From Candidatus Syntrophosphaera thermopropionivorans (lineage in GTDB: Bacteria; Cloacimonadota; Cloacimonadia; Cloacimonadales; Cloacimonadaceae): 64,000 bases of DNA. The stretch covers positions 37,975 to 101,974 of the forward strand of contig NZ_SMOG01000003.1 in the NCBI RefSeq assembly GCF_004353895.1. The letters are read 5' to 3'. Positions 1 through 9,608 of this stretch are shown in pieces (the first letter of the stretch is position 1; each line of letters begins with the position of its first letter). The notes beneath the pieces were generated by a model. That model worked only from the letters and a program-made list of their open reading frames with translations. It did not search any database and was not told where the DNA came from. A program made the position numbers and the translations under genes.

Positions 1-162
1 ATTGAGAATGGTATAAAGTTTTTGGATTTGTGCATCATCTCTACTATGCCTATGAGGTTCTTTAGCAGTTTCCATTTTCTCCAATTTTTTACAGATTATA
101 ATAATAAGCAAAGCCAAAACAGCAACTTCTAAAATTACTAAACCTAAAATTAACCGGCTCAT
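1..162 (-). CDS. Partial membrane-anchored protein, last visible gene of the cytoskeleton-like operon
   Basis: This open frame is too short and incomplete to be a listed ORF: it starts with ATG at 162 and is still open at the window edge, so only its first 54 codons are visible. After Met-Ser-Arg there is one long hydrophobic helix (about residues 4-24, rich in Leu, Val and Ile), then a basic KK and a charged, polar stretch. That is the pattern of a single-pass signal-anchor protein with its body in the cytoplasm or periplasm. It starts 19 bp after the stop of the actin-like gene, on the same strand, so it very likely belongs to the same operon. Its function cannot be read from what is visible. 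Confidence 0.6.
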   Translation of the reverse strand, partial: MSRLILGLVILEVAVLALLIIIICKKLEKMETAKEPHRHSRDDAQIQKLYTILN

Positions 163-181
163 TTTATATTAAATACTGATT

Positions 182-3100
182 CTATTGATTTTCTGAAAGA
201 TAACGATGTAATCTATTAATCGTAATCTGCATTTCAAGAGTAAAAACTGAGCTGGAAATAGAATTATAATTTTTAATATTATCTTCTATAACTCCTCTCA
301 ATTCACCAACGAACTTACCCCAATCGCCAATTAATATATTTTTTATACTTTCAAGATTAGATAAAGCCCTATCATTTTTCAGTCTATCCCTATAGAGATT
401 ACTTTTTGCGAGTACCTCAAAGAAGGTGTTATGGAACTTAACTATTTCAGAGTTATTTTGGTCCAGATGTATATTATGTCCATTCTGTAAAATTAGTTCA
501 TTAAATTCATCTATTGTCATATTAGATAGGTCAGAGTTCGCTTCAATAAATACTTTTTCTGCAATTAATTGTCTTTTACTTGCTTCTTTTGCTCTGAGTT
601 CTTCATTACCTCTACAAAGTCCTATAGCCACTTCTCTTTTCTTATCCTGAGCAGCAGAAGTGTGAATCTCTACCTCATTCTTAAAAGGAATGGTTTCTTT
701 AATTATTTTTTGATAAATCTCTTGTTCCTGTTCATCCATTTTATCCACTGCTCCACTGCTCCAGCAGGCAAATCGTGAACCATTACCAGCCAGGAATAGG
801 TTGATTTTTTTGATATTATCCATATCAATTGCTCTGCACTGGATTCCAATTTCATACAGTAGAGCACTCCAGAAATAGAGAATTATAAAGCGAATTTTAT
901 AGAAAGAATCTGACCTTGCCAGATTACTCAATGTGGTTTCATCTAAAGAATATAGAATATAATTCAATTGATTTTGAAAGCCTTTAATATTTTGGAAAAT
1001 ATCTCTCTTAGTAGAAGGTAAATTAATGATGGCGTCATAAATTATTGAATATATTTTATTATCTTTTTCAAAACCAACCAGATTCTTTCCAGCCCAGAGA
1101 GAACTGTAAAGCATATGGATTTGACCATCTTGCCAGATAGAAATATCGGATGAACCGCCTCCTGTATCAATAATTATTGCTATATCTGGTGTGTTACGAG
1201 GTAGAATTCCTTTATGGTCAAAATATAGTAAAGCAGCTTTACTTTCATCCGTAATTTTATATACATCTCCAACTAATTCACGCCACATTTTTTTATAATC
1301 ACTGATTAAGGTTTCAGAAAAAGATTTAGGAAAAGCCCAGTGATATTCTACTTTTTTTAAATCAACTCCTCGTTTAATTAATTCATACTTTAACAAGAGC
1401 AGTAATATCCTGAGATATTCTTTTGATGCTTGTTGTTTTATTAATTGAGGTTCCCATTTTAAATTGGTTTGTTGCACATAAGTTTTTTTAATTGTCATTC
1501 CATCTAAATCATAATTGAACAATCCTACATCATCCTTAGAGAAAGCAATAGAGGTATTTAATAATGCTTCATAAGAATCAGTATCACCTTCCATTAATAT
1601 CATAGAAGGAAGAGGCATATCAACAGATTGATTATTATGAATCTCACTTAATGAATTAGGTAAGAAATATTGTTTTAAATAATTATAAATCAAATTAGGA
1701 ATTTGTTCTCTTCCTAATTCTGGTTCAGAAAATCTTATGAGGGTGATAAAATCATTATCATTCAGGTTTTTACCTAAAAATCCAGAACTATATTTCAGCA
1801 CTTCTGGCTCAGAATTATCAATTGTAATAGCAATATTAGTATGGGAAGTACCAAAATCAATACCAACTTTTGCCGATTTTTCCGGATTCATTATTGTTGT
1901 CAGGGATTTATGATTGAGAATTAATAAACCCTTACCATTGGAAGCAATATCAGAAATCACAATATAAGTAGGAAGTGTTTCTAATCGGAATATTTCTATT
2001 TTATCAGCTTTGCGAGATCTCTCATAATTTATATCTTTAAAATCCTGGTCTTTAAACTCCAGAGGCACCATTTCTTCCTGATTTATAGCATCTTTATATC
2101 TTTTCCCATAAACAAAAGCATAATAGCTATCTTTCCAGTTATCAGGATGTAGAGGGGGCCAAATCATTATATGTGGAAGAGGTGTATCAATATCCCGGTC
2201 ATCATAATTGATAATACGATTTTCTTTGCTATTAGTTAAGTCTTGAAAATAATCCCGTTTAATTTCTATATAATCCCCATTCTGGATAGGAATTTTTAAG
2301 GTAACTCTAACTGTTTTATCACTTATTTCTTGGATGCTTAACATATCCTGTACATCATCATAGTTAAAATAGTTGAAAAATGTATCAGTTAGAGGAAGTG
2401 CATATTTCATATCGCTGCTATCTTTGTAAGAACCGAGTATAAGTCTATTATTGTTGAGACGATATTTATACTTAATCAGAACCGGTTGGAAAAAATCTTC
2501 TTGAGGTAATATCCAGGGATATTTAATGTTTTCACCTGGCAGAAAATCTCTGTTGCTATTTTTTAATTCTTCATATTTGAAATCTTGTAGATAGTTATAA
2601 CCATTGTAATACTCACTGGCATATAAACTTTTGGAGGGGTCAATAACCAGTGGGGGTATTTCATTTTCCTTTCGAGGTTTTAACAGATAAGAGCTGGATA
2701 TTTTTTTGGTATTAATTTTTTCCAACAGATTTCCCAGAGAGGATTCCAAGAGAAAATCACAAGGAAGTAAAATTTCCTGCGTTAATGGTTCTTTTAAGCT
2801 TTCTGCACATATACCTTCCTCATCAGATAAAGCTTTAACTAAATCAGGATAGTTTCCATCTTTTCGTAGTTTAGTGAGAAAGTTAGAATTTATCCATTTT
2901 TGGAAATCTTTTGGACGTTCTTTAAGAGGGACAGGTCTTTCTCTAAAATATCTTGGGAAGACTGTATTACCCTCTTTATGTTTTAAATTCATAGGTGTGA
3001 ATAAGAGAGAAAATGGACTGGTTCCTGCTAAAACGAATTTATCATTTGAATCTCTGCTGGCAATTAGTAAACCAATGCTGACAATATCATCCTTCTTTAT

Positions 3101-3460
3101 TTCCTCTGGACTGAGGTCATACAGTATTTTTAGAAACTTATTTTTCTCGTCATTCTTTATTTTAATCTCTTTATACTCAATATTAATATTCATCAATTCA
3201 TAATAGAAGATTATCTCCAGAACATCCAGGATATTGGACATAACTTCTTTATGTATTAGATGATTAGTAGATTTAATAGCTTCTTTAAAAAGAAGCATTC
3301 TTGCCCAAGGTGAAGGAATGGAAGTAACATTAATCTTGGAATCCGGTGAAACTTCCATTTCATTAACAAAGGTAGTAAAATCGGTTATGGTTAATTCTTT
3401 CCATTGACCTGGTGTAGTCTGAGGTAAAGATTTATGTTTTGGCAGTAAATAGCGTGGCAT
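182..3460 (-). CDS. Large actin/Hsp70-fold (ASKHA) ATPase-like protein, unassigned
   Basis: The protein has 1092 residues, far longer than DnaK (about 640) or MreB (about 340). The first ~520 residues show no motif I recognise. From about residue 530 there is an actin/Hsp70-type nucleotide-binding fold: a phosphate-1 loop GIDFGTSHTN near 535, a phosphate-2 loop IDTGGGSSDIS near 763, and an adenosine-loop-like LAGNGSRF near 888. These three, in this order and spacing, are the signature of the ASKHA superfamily, so ATP binding is well supported. No signal peptide or membrane segment is evident, so it should be cytoplasmic. The gene starts 3 bp after the stop of the tubulin-like gene, so the two are probably translated together. 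A role in membrane or surface remodelling is inferred from this neighbourhood. It is not a plausible DnaK: the substrate-binding domain and DnaJ/GrpE neighbours are absent. Confidence 0.75.
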   Translation of the reverse strand: MPRYLLPKHKSLPQTTPGQWKELTITDFTTFVNEMEVSPDSKINVTSIPSPWARMLLFKEAIKSTNHLIHKEVMSNILDVLEIIFYYELMNINIEYKEIKIKNDEKNKFLKILYDLSPEEIKKDDIVSIGLLIASRDSNDKFVLAGTSPFSLLFTPMNLKHKEGNTVFPRYFRERPVPLKERPKDFQKWINSNFLTKLRKDGNYPDLVKALSDEEGICAESLKEPLTQEILLPCDFLLESSLGNLLEKINTKKISSSYLLKPRKENEIPPLVIDPSKSLYASEYYNGYNYLQDFKYEELKNSNRDFLPGENIKYPWILPQEDFFQPVLIKYKYRLNNNRLILGSYKDSSDMKYALPLTDTFFNYFNYDDVQDMLSIQEISDKTVRVTLKIPIQNGDYIEIKRDYFQDLTNSKENRIINYDDRDIDTPLPHIMIWPPLHPDNWKDSYYAFVYGKRYKDAINQEEMVPLEFKDQDFKDINYERSRKADKIEIFRLETLPTYIVISDIASNGKGLLILNHKSLTTIMNPEKSAKVGIDFGTSHTNIAITIDNSEPEVLKYSSGFLGKNLNDNDFITLIRFSEPELGREQIPNLIYNYLKQYFLPNSLSEIHNNQSVDMPLPSMILMEGDTDSYEALLNTSIAFSKDDVGLFNYDLDGMTIKKTYVQQTNLKWEPQLIKQQASKEYLRILLLLLKYELIKRGVDLKKVEYHWAFPKSFSETLISDYKKMWRELVGDVYKITDESKAALLYFDHKGILPRNTPDIAIIIDTGGGSSDISIWQDGQIHMLYSSLWAGKNLVGFEKDNKIYSIIYDAIINLPSTKRDIFQNIKGFQNQLNYILYSLDETTLSNLARSDSFYKIRFIILYFWSALLYEIGIQCRAIDMDNIKKINLFLAGNGSRFACWSSGAVDKMDEQEQEIYQKIIKETIPFKNEVEIHTSAAQDKKREVAIGLCRGNEELRAKEASKRQLIAEKVFIEANSDLSNMTIDEFNELILQNGHNIHLDQNNSEIVKFHNTFFEVLAKSNLYRDRLKNDRALSNLESIKNILIGDWGKFVGELRGVIEDNIKNYNSISSSVFTLEMQITINRLHRYLSENQ

Positions 3461-3463
3461 TTT

Positions 3464-4927
3464 TTACCTTCCTTCAGTTATTTTTGCCAAGGACATTGCT
3501 TCTAACATATCACCTAATAAGTCATTTTGATTGGTTTTCTTACCATAAAACTTGGTATCCAGATGGCTTATATGATAGCCTTTATATTTATTAGGATTGT
3601 TGGTTAGAAGATTATCCAGTTTGAGTTCATAATCCAGTATATTTAATTTTGCATAATTATTATGATTTTGATAAATCCATTCTTGGAAGGAATCCATTAA
3701 TTCTTTAAGAGAAGAAAGTTCAGTTTTTTTATCAATTATATCTCTTGCTCTAACTTTTTTATCATCAATCTTAAGGTCCCTTAGCCAAGCAATTTTATCT
3801 AAAAGTTTAGCATTGTCTTTATCAATAAGTTCAAATAATTCATTGATATAATGATAGAGTAGTGCAAACCTTTCAAATGGTTTTTCTTTATCTTGATGAG
3901 GAATATCTTCAGCAACTACATCGGTAATATCAGCATTTTTATCAGGATTTTTCACCTGTATTACATAGAATGGTTTGAAGTTGCCGCTTTCTCTATGGAA
4001 GAAATCTATAGCGGCATAAGCTGCCATTAGTTCCAGCATATGAGCATCATTTTTTTGCTCAGCACTGCCTATAGCATAATTTTCGTACTGTTTACAGTGT
4101 TCAAAGTCATCTCCCAGAAAATAATTAGAGTCAATCTGAGAATAATTATTTTTATAAAATTCACAAGCAGTTTTAGCATTAATCATAAAACTTTTTGAAT
4201 TTGGCATTATCTTTTCTTTTTTGAGGCTTTCTTGATATTTTTGCAGGTTTTCAGGGTCTTTAAGCTTAAAATAGGGAAGCATTAAAACACCACCAACCTT
4301 AGTAGTTGGAGAGGCATTTTTGATTAATTTACTGATAACTGGATATCCTGAAGCTCCAGTACCTCCAAATAACGAGGCAAAAATAAAAACTCGAGAAGCA
4401 GTATCTTCTTCCAATCTTCCTCTTAATTCTGTCCAGAAAGCTTGATTTTGAATATCGGTCATTAAGATAGAACCAATAGAAGGGATACCTCTGTATCCAG
4501 CACTCATATCCATATTCAATTCTTCTTTACTGAATAAAAGGTCAGCCAGGAATTTATAATCTGTCCCCTGAAGTTTCGTTTCATATTCAATAAAATGGGA
4601 AAGTTTATTTTGAGCAGGGTCTAAACCAGAGTTTGGATTGTATAAATTAGGAATTTTAACTGTTGTATTAGGTGAATTTTCTTTGTCGCTGTATATAATC
4701 TCTGTATTGAATAAATAATCTTTGGATGGTCTGGGTAAATGTTCTCTAATCAGTTTATACTTTTGAATTAATTTAATGGTTCTGGTGATATTCCCATTAC
4801 TCTGGTCAGGATCAACAAATATAGGAAATAAAGGCTGGTCTAAATGAATTCCCATAGCACATAAATAAATAAGCGATTCCAGGCATCTTGCACCTGTTCC
4901 CCCGACAGAAAATACATAGTAAGGCAC
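3464..4927 (-). CDS. Tubulin/FtsZ-like GTPase (Tubulin_2 / FtsZ-like family)
   Basis: This 487-residue protein starts directly with a nucleotide-binding strand and loop, VGGTGARCLES (about residues 8-18). Near residues 180-190 it carries FGGTGASGYP, matching the tubulin/FtsZ signature GGTG[ST]G with Ala at the variable position. A Rossmann-like start and a GGTG loop about 180 residues in are also seen in the 'tubulin-like' family (Pfam Tubulin_2) and in FtsZ-like families described by comparative genomics next to vWA proteins. It is too divergent and too long to be the division protein FtsZ, and no ftsA/ftsQ genes are nearby. No transmembrane segment is visible. It sits between a 3-TM protein (11 bp upstream) and the actin-like ATPase (3 bp downstream), which suggests a shared complex. 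Whether it polymerises is unknown. Confidence 0.75.
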   Translation of the reverse strand: MPYYVFSVGGTGARCLESLIYLCAMGIHLDQPLFPIFVDPDQSNGNITRTIKLIQKYKLIREHLPRPSKDYLFNTEIIYSDKENSPNTTVKIPNLYNPNSGLDPAQNKLSHFIEYETKLQGTDYKFLADLLFSKEELNMDMSAGYRGIPSIGSILMTDIQNQAFWTELRGRLEEDTASRVFIFASLFGGTGASGYPVISKLIKNASPTTKVGGVLMLPYFKLKDPENLQKYQESLKKEKIMPNSKSFMINAKTACEFYKNNYSQIDSNYFLGDDFEHCKQYENYAIGSAEQKNDAHMLELMAAYAAIDFFHRESGNFKPFYVIQVKNPDKNADITDVVAEDIPHQDKEKPFERFALLYHYINELFELIDKDNAKLLDKIAWLRDLKIDDKKVRARDIIDKKTELSSLKELMDSFQEWIYQNHNNYAKLNILDYELKLDNLLTNNPNKYKGYHISHLDTKFYGKKTNQNDLLGDMLEAMSLAKITEGR

Positions 4928-4938
4928 TGTTCTTCCTC

Positions 4939-5334
4939 CTATTTAGCTTTTAGTATATGTTCATGAATTCTGCAAAAATATTTTTTTGCTCTAAGAAAAA
5001 AACTTACCAGGTAAAACAGTAAAAAGTCACACAATACCATAACAAGCATAAAATTGAGGATATAGAGAAACCTGTAACTATCCGTTACCATCTCACTATC
5101 TATCTTAATCGCAGTATATATGATATAAATTAGGTTAATAACCATAGAGAATAAAAAGGCCATCCAGAATCTTTGGCTTTCTTTTTCTCTACGGTAACGC
5201 AAAGCAGCATAGATAGCTATAAAAATTATATTAACCATCAACCCAATAAAAACGCTTTGGTTCATTTCATTATGCCAATTTTCAATGTAAATTTTGGGTC
5301 TGAAAATCCAAAAAAATGAGATATTAGGTAACAT
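4939..5334 (-). CDS. Small integral membrane protein with three TM helices
   Basis: A 131-residue protein of unknown family. Three hydrophobic stretches are visible at about residues 28-46, 58-77 and 90-113. The loop after the first (RYRREKESQR) and the tail after the third (RAKKYF...) are strongly basic, so by the positive-inside rule these ends face the cytoplasm. The annotated ATG follows the stop of the vWA gene without a single base between (TAA-ATG), so translation is probably coupled. An internal Met at residue 24, just before the first helix, is an alternative start. Its place in the operon suggests that it anchors the tubulin-like or actin-like protein to the inner membrane; this is inference only. 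Confidence 0.6.
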   Translation of the reverse strand: MLPNISFFWIFRPKIYIENWHNEMNQSVFIGLMVNIIFIAIYAALRYRREKESQRFWMAFLFSMVINLIYIIYTAIKIDSEMVTDSYRFLYILNFMLVMVLCDFLLFYLVSFFLRAKKYFCRIHEHILKAK

Positions 5335-6576
5335 TTATTTCCTCTCTATTTGTAGATAATAACGAGTCGTAGTTAAAAATTTATAGTCTTCAAAGTTATC
5401 CAGAATGAATTGCATCCAGTTAGCCAGATGATAGGTTTTAGTCTGGAATTCAGGCTTTGAATCATCATCCGTGCTCCATTCTTTTATCCAGGAGGGTAAG
5501 GTTTTACGAAAAGATAAGAGGATACGATAGGTGCCTGGATTATCTTCTTCAAAAGGAATTTTAAAAGTTATTTTATCTGTTCCTGCGAGTTTATTTGCTT
5601 TAATATTTCCTCTTTTGTCCTGCAGTTCAACGAAATTAGGGTTCTTTTTCGCTTGATAAGCAATTGCATAATCTATGGTAGTACCGAATCTATCTTCATA
5701 ACCCTTTAAATTAAATTTTAGATATTGAAAATGACCTTTATCTAATGTAAAATATGCTACTGGTAACTTTTCATCATTGCCAATATGATTAAGCTCTTCT
5801 GGAACATTCTTCCCTTCTTCATCTTCTGTATATTTTAGATGATTTGGTAGAATGACTCCAAAATCAAAACAATTCTCAAAAAGGTCTCTAATTTTCTTCT
5901 GGACAAAATCCGCATATTTACGATTTCCGAAGGCAAGGCAATATATAGGACGTTTCCCTCCTGGTTCAATATCAATATATTTTCTGGCATATTCAGAATA
6001 ATAGGACCCTTCAAAAGACACTAGTTTCCCCATCAAAGCGAAGAAACCATTACCTTCCAGATATGAATTCAGTTCTTTAGCAAATATGACATAATCCTGT
6101 TGTGAATGTTGAGTAGATTGCACACCATCGGTAAGAATTAAATTAACGGAATTTTTGTCCTCTCTAATCAGGTTAAATGGTTTGGTAAGGTCAGTTCTTG
6201 GTTCTTTATAAAAATCCCGTCGGGATAATTTATATAGATTGGCTCTTAAGTCACCCTCCATCTTGAGCGAGCCCTGACCAAAGCTATAGAAATTGATTTT
6301 AGCGTCCTGAGGAATCTTTGCTATAATGGTATTAAGAAGATTGAGATATTCACTATTTTCACCTGTAAAACCATACATACTTGCACTGGCATCAACTATA
6401 ATATTGAAACTTTTAGGATTAGCAGGTTTCTCGGAAGGGGGAATGCCAAAAGGTTTTTCCAATTCTTCCAGAGTACGCGGTTTAGAAACTTCACTACTGC
6501 AAGAAAAAAGACCTAAAAAAATAATAAAACATACAAGAGTAAATATAAAACAATACAGCCATTTTACATTATACAT
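5335..6576 (-). CDS. von Willebrand A domain lipoprotein
   Basis: A 413-residue protein. Residues 5-25 form a hydrophobic signal ending in a lipobox (LFSC, Cys26 followed by Ser-Ser), so the mature protein is lipid-anchored on the periplasmic side. A vWA domain follows: MIDAS motif DASAS at residues 62-66, a Thr region near 128, and the strand LILTDG at 146-151 carrying the third metal-site Asp. The later half (residues ~200-413) is mostly beta-rich and matches nothing I recognise. MIDAS-type vWA domains bind protein partners through a divalent metal. This is the first gene of the operon that continues with a 3-TM protein, a tubulin-like GTPase and an actin-like ATPase. It could be the outer sensor or adaptor of that system, but that job is inferred. 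Confidence 0.8.
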   Translation of the reverse strand: MYNVKWLYCFIFTLVCFIIFLGLFSCSSEVSKPRTLEELEKPFGIPPSEKPANPKSFNIIVDASASMYGFTGENSEYLNLLNTIIAKIPQDAKINFYSFGQGSLKMEGDLRANLYKLSRRDFYKEPRTDLTKPFNLIREDKNSVNLILTDGVQSTQHSQQDYVIFAKELNSYLEGNGFFALMGKLVSFEGSYYSEYARKYIDIEPGGKRPIYCLAFGNRKYADFVQKKIRDLFENCFDFGVILPNHLKYTEDEEGKNVPEELNHIGNDEKLPVAYFTLDKGHFQYLKFNLKGYEDRFGTTIDYAIAYQAKKNPNFVELQDKRGNIKANKLAGTDKITFKIPFEEDNPGTYRILLSFRKTLPSWIKEWSTDDDSKPEFQTKTYHLANWMQFILDNFEDYKFLTTTRYYLQIERK

Positions 6577-6621
6577 ATTAACCTCAACCGTTTAAATTTT
6601 AGATCATACACAGTAAAAAGA

Positions 6622-6650
6622 CTATGGTAATATAATTTAATTTATGTCAA
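6622..6650 (-). promoter_or_regulatory. Putative promoter of the vWA/tubulin-like/actin-like operon
   Basis: On the minus strand a perfect TTGACA lies at 6650-6645. The -10 is poor: TACCAT after 15 bp (6629-6624) or CCATAG after 17 bp. The box lies 69 bp before the ATG at 6576, in the only spacer upstream of the operon. Confidence 0.4.
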
Positions 6651-6754
6651 GAAAAATATCTGGATTTAAAAAAATTTCTATGCAATCGCACTTTCCCCAA
6701 TATTCCCTAAAGATTTTTACTCACCCGATTATTAAATATTTCCAGCCATCAGGT

Positions 6755-9523
6755 CTATTTAATTAAAATCATTTTGCGAGTTTTAAATCTATCTCCACTT
6801 TTCAAAATACAAAAATATATACCACTGCTTACTGATTGTCCATAATTGTCCCGTCCATCCCAGAGAATATTATACTCACCTGAACTTTTAACTTCGTTAA
6901 TCAGAGTCTTTACCAGTTGACCTCTTATGTTATAAACTCCCAGGAAGGTTTTTTTCTCTTCAGGTAGAGAAAACTTGATACAGGTGATAGAGTTGAATGG
7001 ATTGGGATAATTTTGATTAAGTGCAAAAGATATTTCAGGGGTTAAAGAATCGTTAAGATTTGTACCTGTAGGAAGGTGAATAACTCCAATTTGTCCATTG
7101 AGATTATATAGAAAATCAATATCAGTGAGATTGGTATTGAAATGAAGAGAAAAACTTGCCAGAGGCGCTTTTTCGGGGTTTATAAGGGCAAATTTTGCTT
7201 GTTCAGAATTAAAAGCATATAAAAAAGTTTGCTCTGGAATGAGCCCTATTCCTAAATTTTGGATAGAATCAGCTTGAGTCAATTCCCAGTTTAAGCAATT
7301 TAAAGCATTTGGTGGATTCAGATGAAATAATACTTCTGTTTCTGCTGGATTTTCTATGAGTTCAAATGAAATATTCATTTGAGGTAGCTCAAGTTCTTCC
7401 CCATTCTGGACTTCATAACGATACTTGGGATTCTGAATGTAGTGGCTGATTAGATAGGCATCCACAGAATCCAAAGCTTCATTATCATCCACATCTGCAG
7501 AATGGATACGATACTCACTCCAGGGAATAGGATCAATCAAGGGCACCGGATCAAATCCTACCAGATATTGAAGCATAACCTGGACATCATTCATAGTGAT
7601 TAAATCATCACTATCTACATCACCATAAATAACCTGACTATAGTCAATTCCTGTAATCTTGATTTCATCTATATAAATCCCATCATAACCATAATTATTC
7701 CTGGACTGGAGAACAAAGCGTAAATAAAAATTATGTCCTGAGAACTGATTCAGAGGATAATAGATTTCTTCCCATGCATATCCATATCCCGTTAAAATTC
7801 CTAAATCTATCCAGTTTTCTGCATGGGTTGAGCCCTGAATATAGACATTATCCCATCTCATTCTCAGAAAAAACTGAGCTTTAATCATCAATACTGGTTT
7901 CTTTATAAATTCCAGAGAGATAGGATTAGCCAGAGTTAAAGTATAAGTTCCCCCAGGAGCATAATTACCCGAAGGAGAATCGGTAATAACTGTTTCTCCT
8001 TGATAATTGGTTACTCCCCAAGGACCTATAGTACTCCAGTTGGACAAATCTTCACAGGGATCGTAAAATATAAGGGAAGATTCTACAGGAGTAAAAACTG
8101 CTTCATTTTTCTCTTTGGTGAGCAAGAAATTAGTTTCATAGATGTCCTCATTATTGTTACTGAAATGGATATTGTAATAGCCTTCCATAAGGTCATTAAA
8201 AGTAAAGAACCCCTTGGAATTAAAATTAGTATTGGTAGCTGGAATGGTGTTCAGGTTAACTGCGGTATAGGGAATAAGATCACCCTCAAAATCTCTGAAT
8301 TGTCCTTTAAAATCCACGGTTATTGCAGGATTAAGGGCAAAATTATATTCAATAGAACCAGATAGTGGAACGGTTACTTGCACTGTTTGGGGTTCATAAC
8401 CTTCCGCATAAGCTGTGATATTATAGGTTCCAGGCAGCAGTAAACGATAATAATCACCCACCTCAGGGTCTGAATACACAATTTTATTACAATCTTGAAC
8501 AGAGATGGAAGCTTTCAGGGGTCTTCCAGTATTAGAAGTCACCAATCCATAAACTCCACGATGCACCGATTCCAGAAAGTAAAGCATTGCTTCTTTATTA
8601 TCATTCCACAAGCCAGGCAGTTCTGAAGCAGGTGGTGATTTAACCTCGTATATTTCAAAGGTAATTTGAGTACTGCTGGTGAAAGCATAGCCCCAATCAT
8701 TCAAAGTTCCCAGAAGAGGGTAGGAAGTGGAGCCCCAAAAAATATTATTCGGATAAAAGAAACTATTCCCTAAAAAGGGATTATGGATTGAATAATCCGA
8801 AGCAATGTGGTACAAAAGCTCATTTTCACCAGTGGAGGAACGAGTGTATGACCAGGGACAATAGACTATACATTCGCCACCATGAAATTCACCCCCAAGC
8901 ACAAAATTATGTTCGTTAAAAAGATTCATTATAGCAATCGTTTCTGGAGCCCAGGGATTACTATCAGGATGCAATTCCCCGTTCGGTAAAGGAAAATTAC
9001 GATTAAGGTCAATATTACTGGCATTGTTTCTTCTGTTTAGCACATAACCATCAGGATTAAGCAAAGGACAAATCCACATTTCGGTGGTGTTCACTATATT
9101 GGCAATACGGGGATTGGTCTCATATTCAGAAGTTAATAACTGGATTAATCTGATGCATAAATCATAACCTACAATTTCATCTCCATGAATGGTGGAGATA
9201 TAGTTAAACTCGGGTTCAGCTTCTTCTATATCTGGATTATCAGTTATTTTTAAAAAGTAAATAGGTCTCCCCTGAACGGATGTTCCTGCTATAATCAAAC
9301 GACAAATATTAGCATAATTAGTAGCGGTTTCTTCCATAAATTGATAGTATTGTGTGATGGTTAAATAGTTATCTCTATTTTGATAAGCAATTTTGTCATT
9401 TAAATATTGTTCGTAGTTGGGAGTTTCTTCTATTTTAGTATCAGCAAGAGTTGAAAAAAGATACATTGCAGGAGTGAAAATCAATAATAGAAAAACAAGA
9501 CTTACTTTCTTCATTTTTTCCAA
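6755..9523 (-). CDS. Secreted M14 zinc carboxypeptidase with dockerin and C-terminal sorting domain
   Basis: A 922-residue exported metallopeptidase. It has an N-terminal signal peptide (residues ~5-26) and an M14 catalytic domain with zinc ligands H113 and E116 in HGDE and H214 in FHGG. Substrate-binding residues are in DLNRNFP (172-178), and E290 in TFEI is the likely catalytic Glu. Next come two carboxypeptidase-regulatory-like beta domains (~330-510), a jelly-roll/MAM-like domain (~510-625) and a type I dockerin-like pair of calcium loops (GDVDSDD near 633, ADVDDNE near 670). A FlgD-like C-terminal domain starts at NQNYPNPFN and ends in MILIK, the type IX sorting signal style. It should release C-terminal residues from peptides outside the cell. 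A good SD (GAGGAG) precedes the ATG. It is a paralogue of the gene at 11125-14034. Confidence 0.9.
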   Translation of the reverse strand: MEKMKKVSLVFLLLIFTPAMYLFSTLADTKIEETPNYEQYLNDKIAYQNRDNYLTITQYYQFMEETATNYANICRLIIAGTSVQGRPIYFLKITDNPDIEEAEPEFNYISTIHGDEIVGYDLCIRLIQLLTSEYETNPRIANIVNTTEMWICPLLNPDGYVLNRRNNASNIDLNRNFPLPNGELHPDSNPWAPETIAIMNLFNEHNFVLGGEFHGGECIVYCPWSYTRSSTGENELLYHIASDYSIHNPFLGNSFFYPNNIFWGSTSYPLLGTLNDWGYAFTSSTQITFEIYEVKSPPASELPGLWNDNKEAMLYFLESVHRGVYGLVTSNTGRPLKASISVQDCNKIVYSDPEVGDYYRLLLPGTYNITAYAEGYEPQTVQVTVPLSGSIEYNFALNPAITVDFKGQFRDFEGDLIPYTAVNLNTIPATNTNFNSKGFFTFNDLMEGYYNIHFSNNNEDIYETNFLLTKEKNEAVFTPVESSLIFYDPCEDLSNWSTIGPWGVTNYQGETVITDSPSGNYAPGGTYTLTLANPISLEFIKKPVLMIKAQFFLRMRWDNVYIQGSTHAENWIDLGILTGYGYAWEEIYYPLNQFSGHNFYLRFVLQSRNNYGYDGIYIDEIKITGIDYSQVIYGDVDSDDLITMNDVQVMLQYLVGFDPVPLIDPIPWSEYRIHSADVDDNEALDSVDAYLISHYIQNPKYRYEVQNGEELELPQMNISFELIENPAETEVLFHLNPPNALNCLNWELTQADSIQNLGIGLIPEQTFLYAFNSEQAKFALINPEKAPLASFSLHFNTNLTDIDFLYNLNGQIGVIHLPTGTNLNDSLTPEISFALNQNYPNPFNSITCIKFSLPEEKKTFLGVYNIRGQLVKTLINEVKSSGEYNILWDGRDNYGQSVSSGIYFCILKSGDRFKTRKMILIK

Positions 9524-9557
9524 CTCCTCAATTGCTCTTCATTTTATTAAAGCAATT

Positions 9558-9566
9558 ATTATACCA
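9558..9566 (-). promoter_or_regulatory. Extended -10 promoter for the M14 peptidase gene
   Basis: The minus strand reads TGGTATAAT, a consensus TATAAT (9563-9558) with the TG extension. No good -35 is seen 17 bp upstream. Transcription would start near 9551, about 28 bp before the ATG at 9523. Confidence 0.45.
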
Positions 9567-9608
9567 TAATATCAATAAAATATATATAATTAATAAATTT
9601 TCTCGTTT

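Noticed and set aside
3464..4927. Cell-division protein FtsZ
   Set aside because: The protein is longer than FtsZ, only the nucleotide loops agree, and no division gene cluster is nearby.
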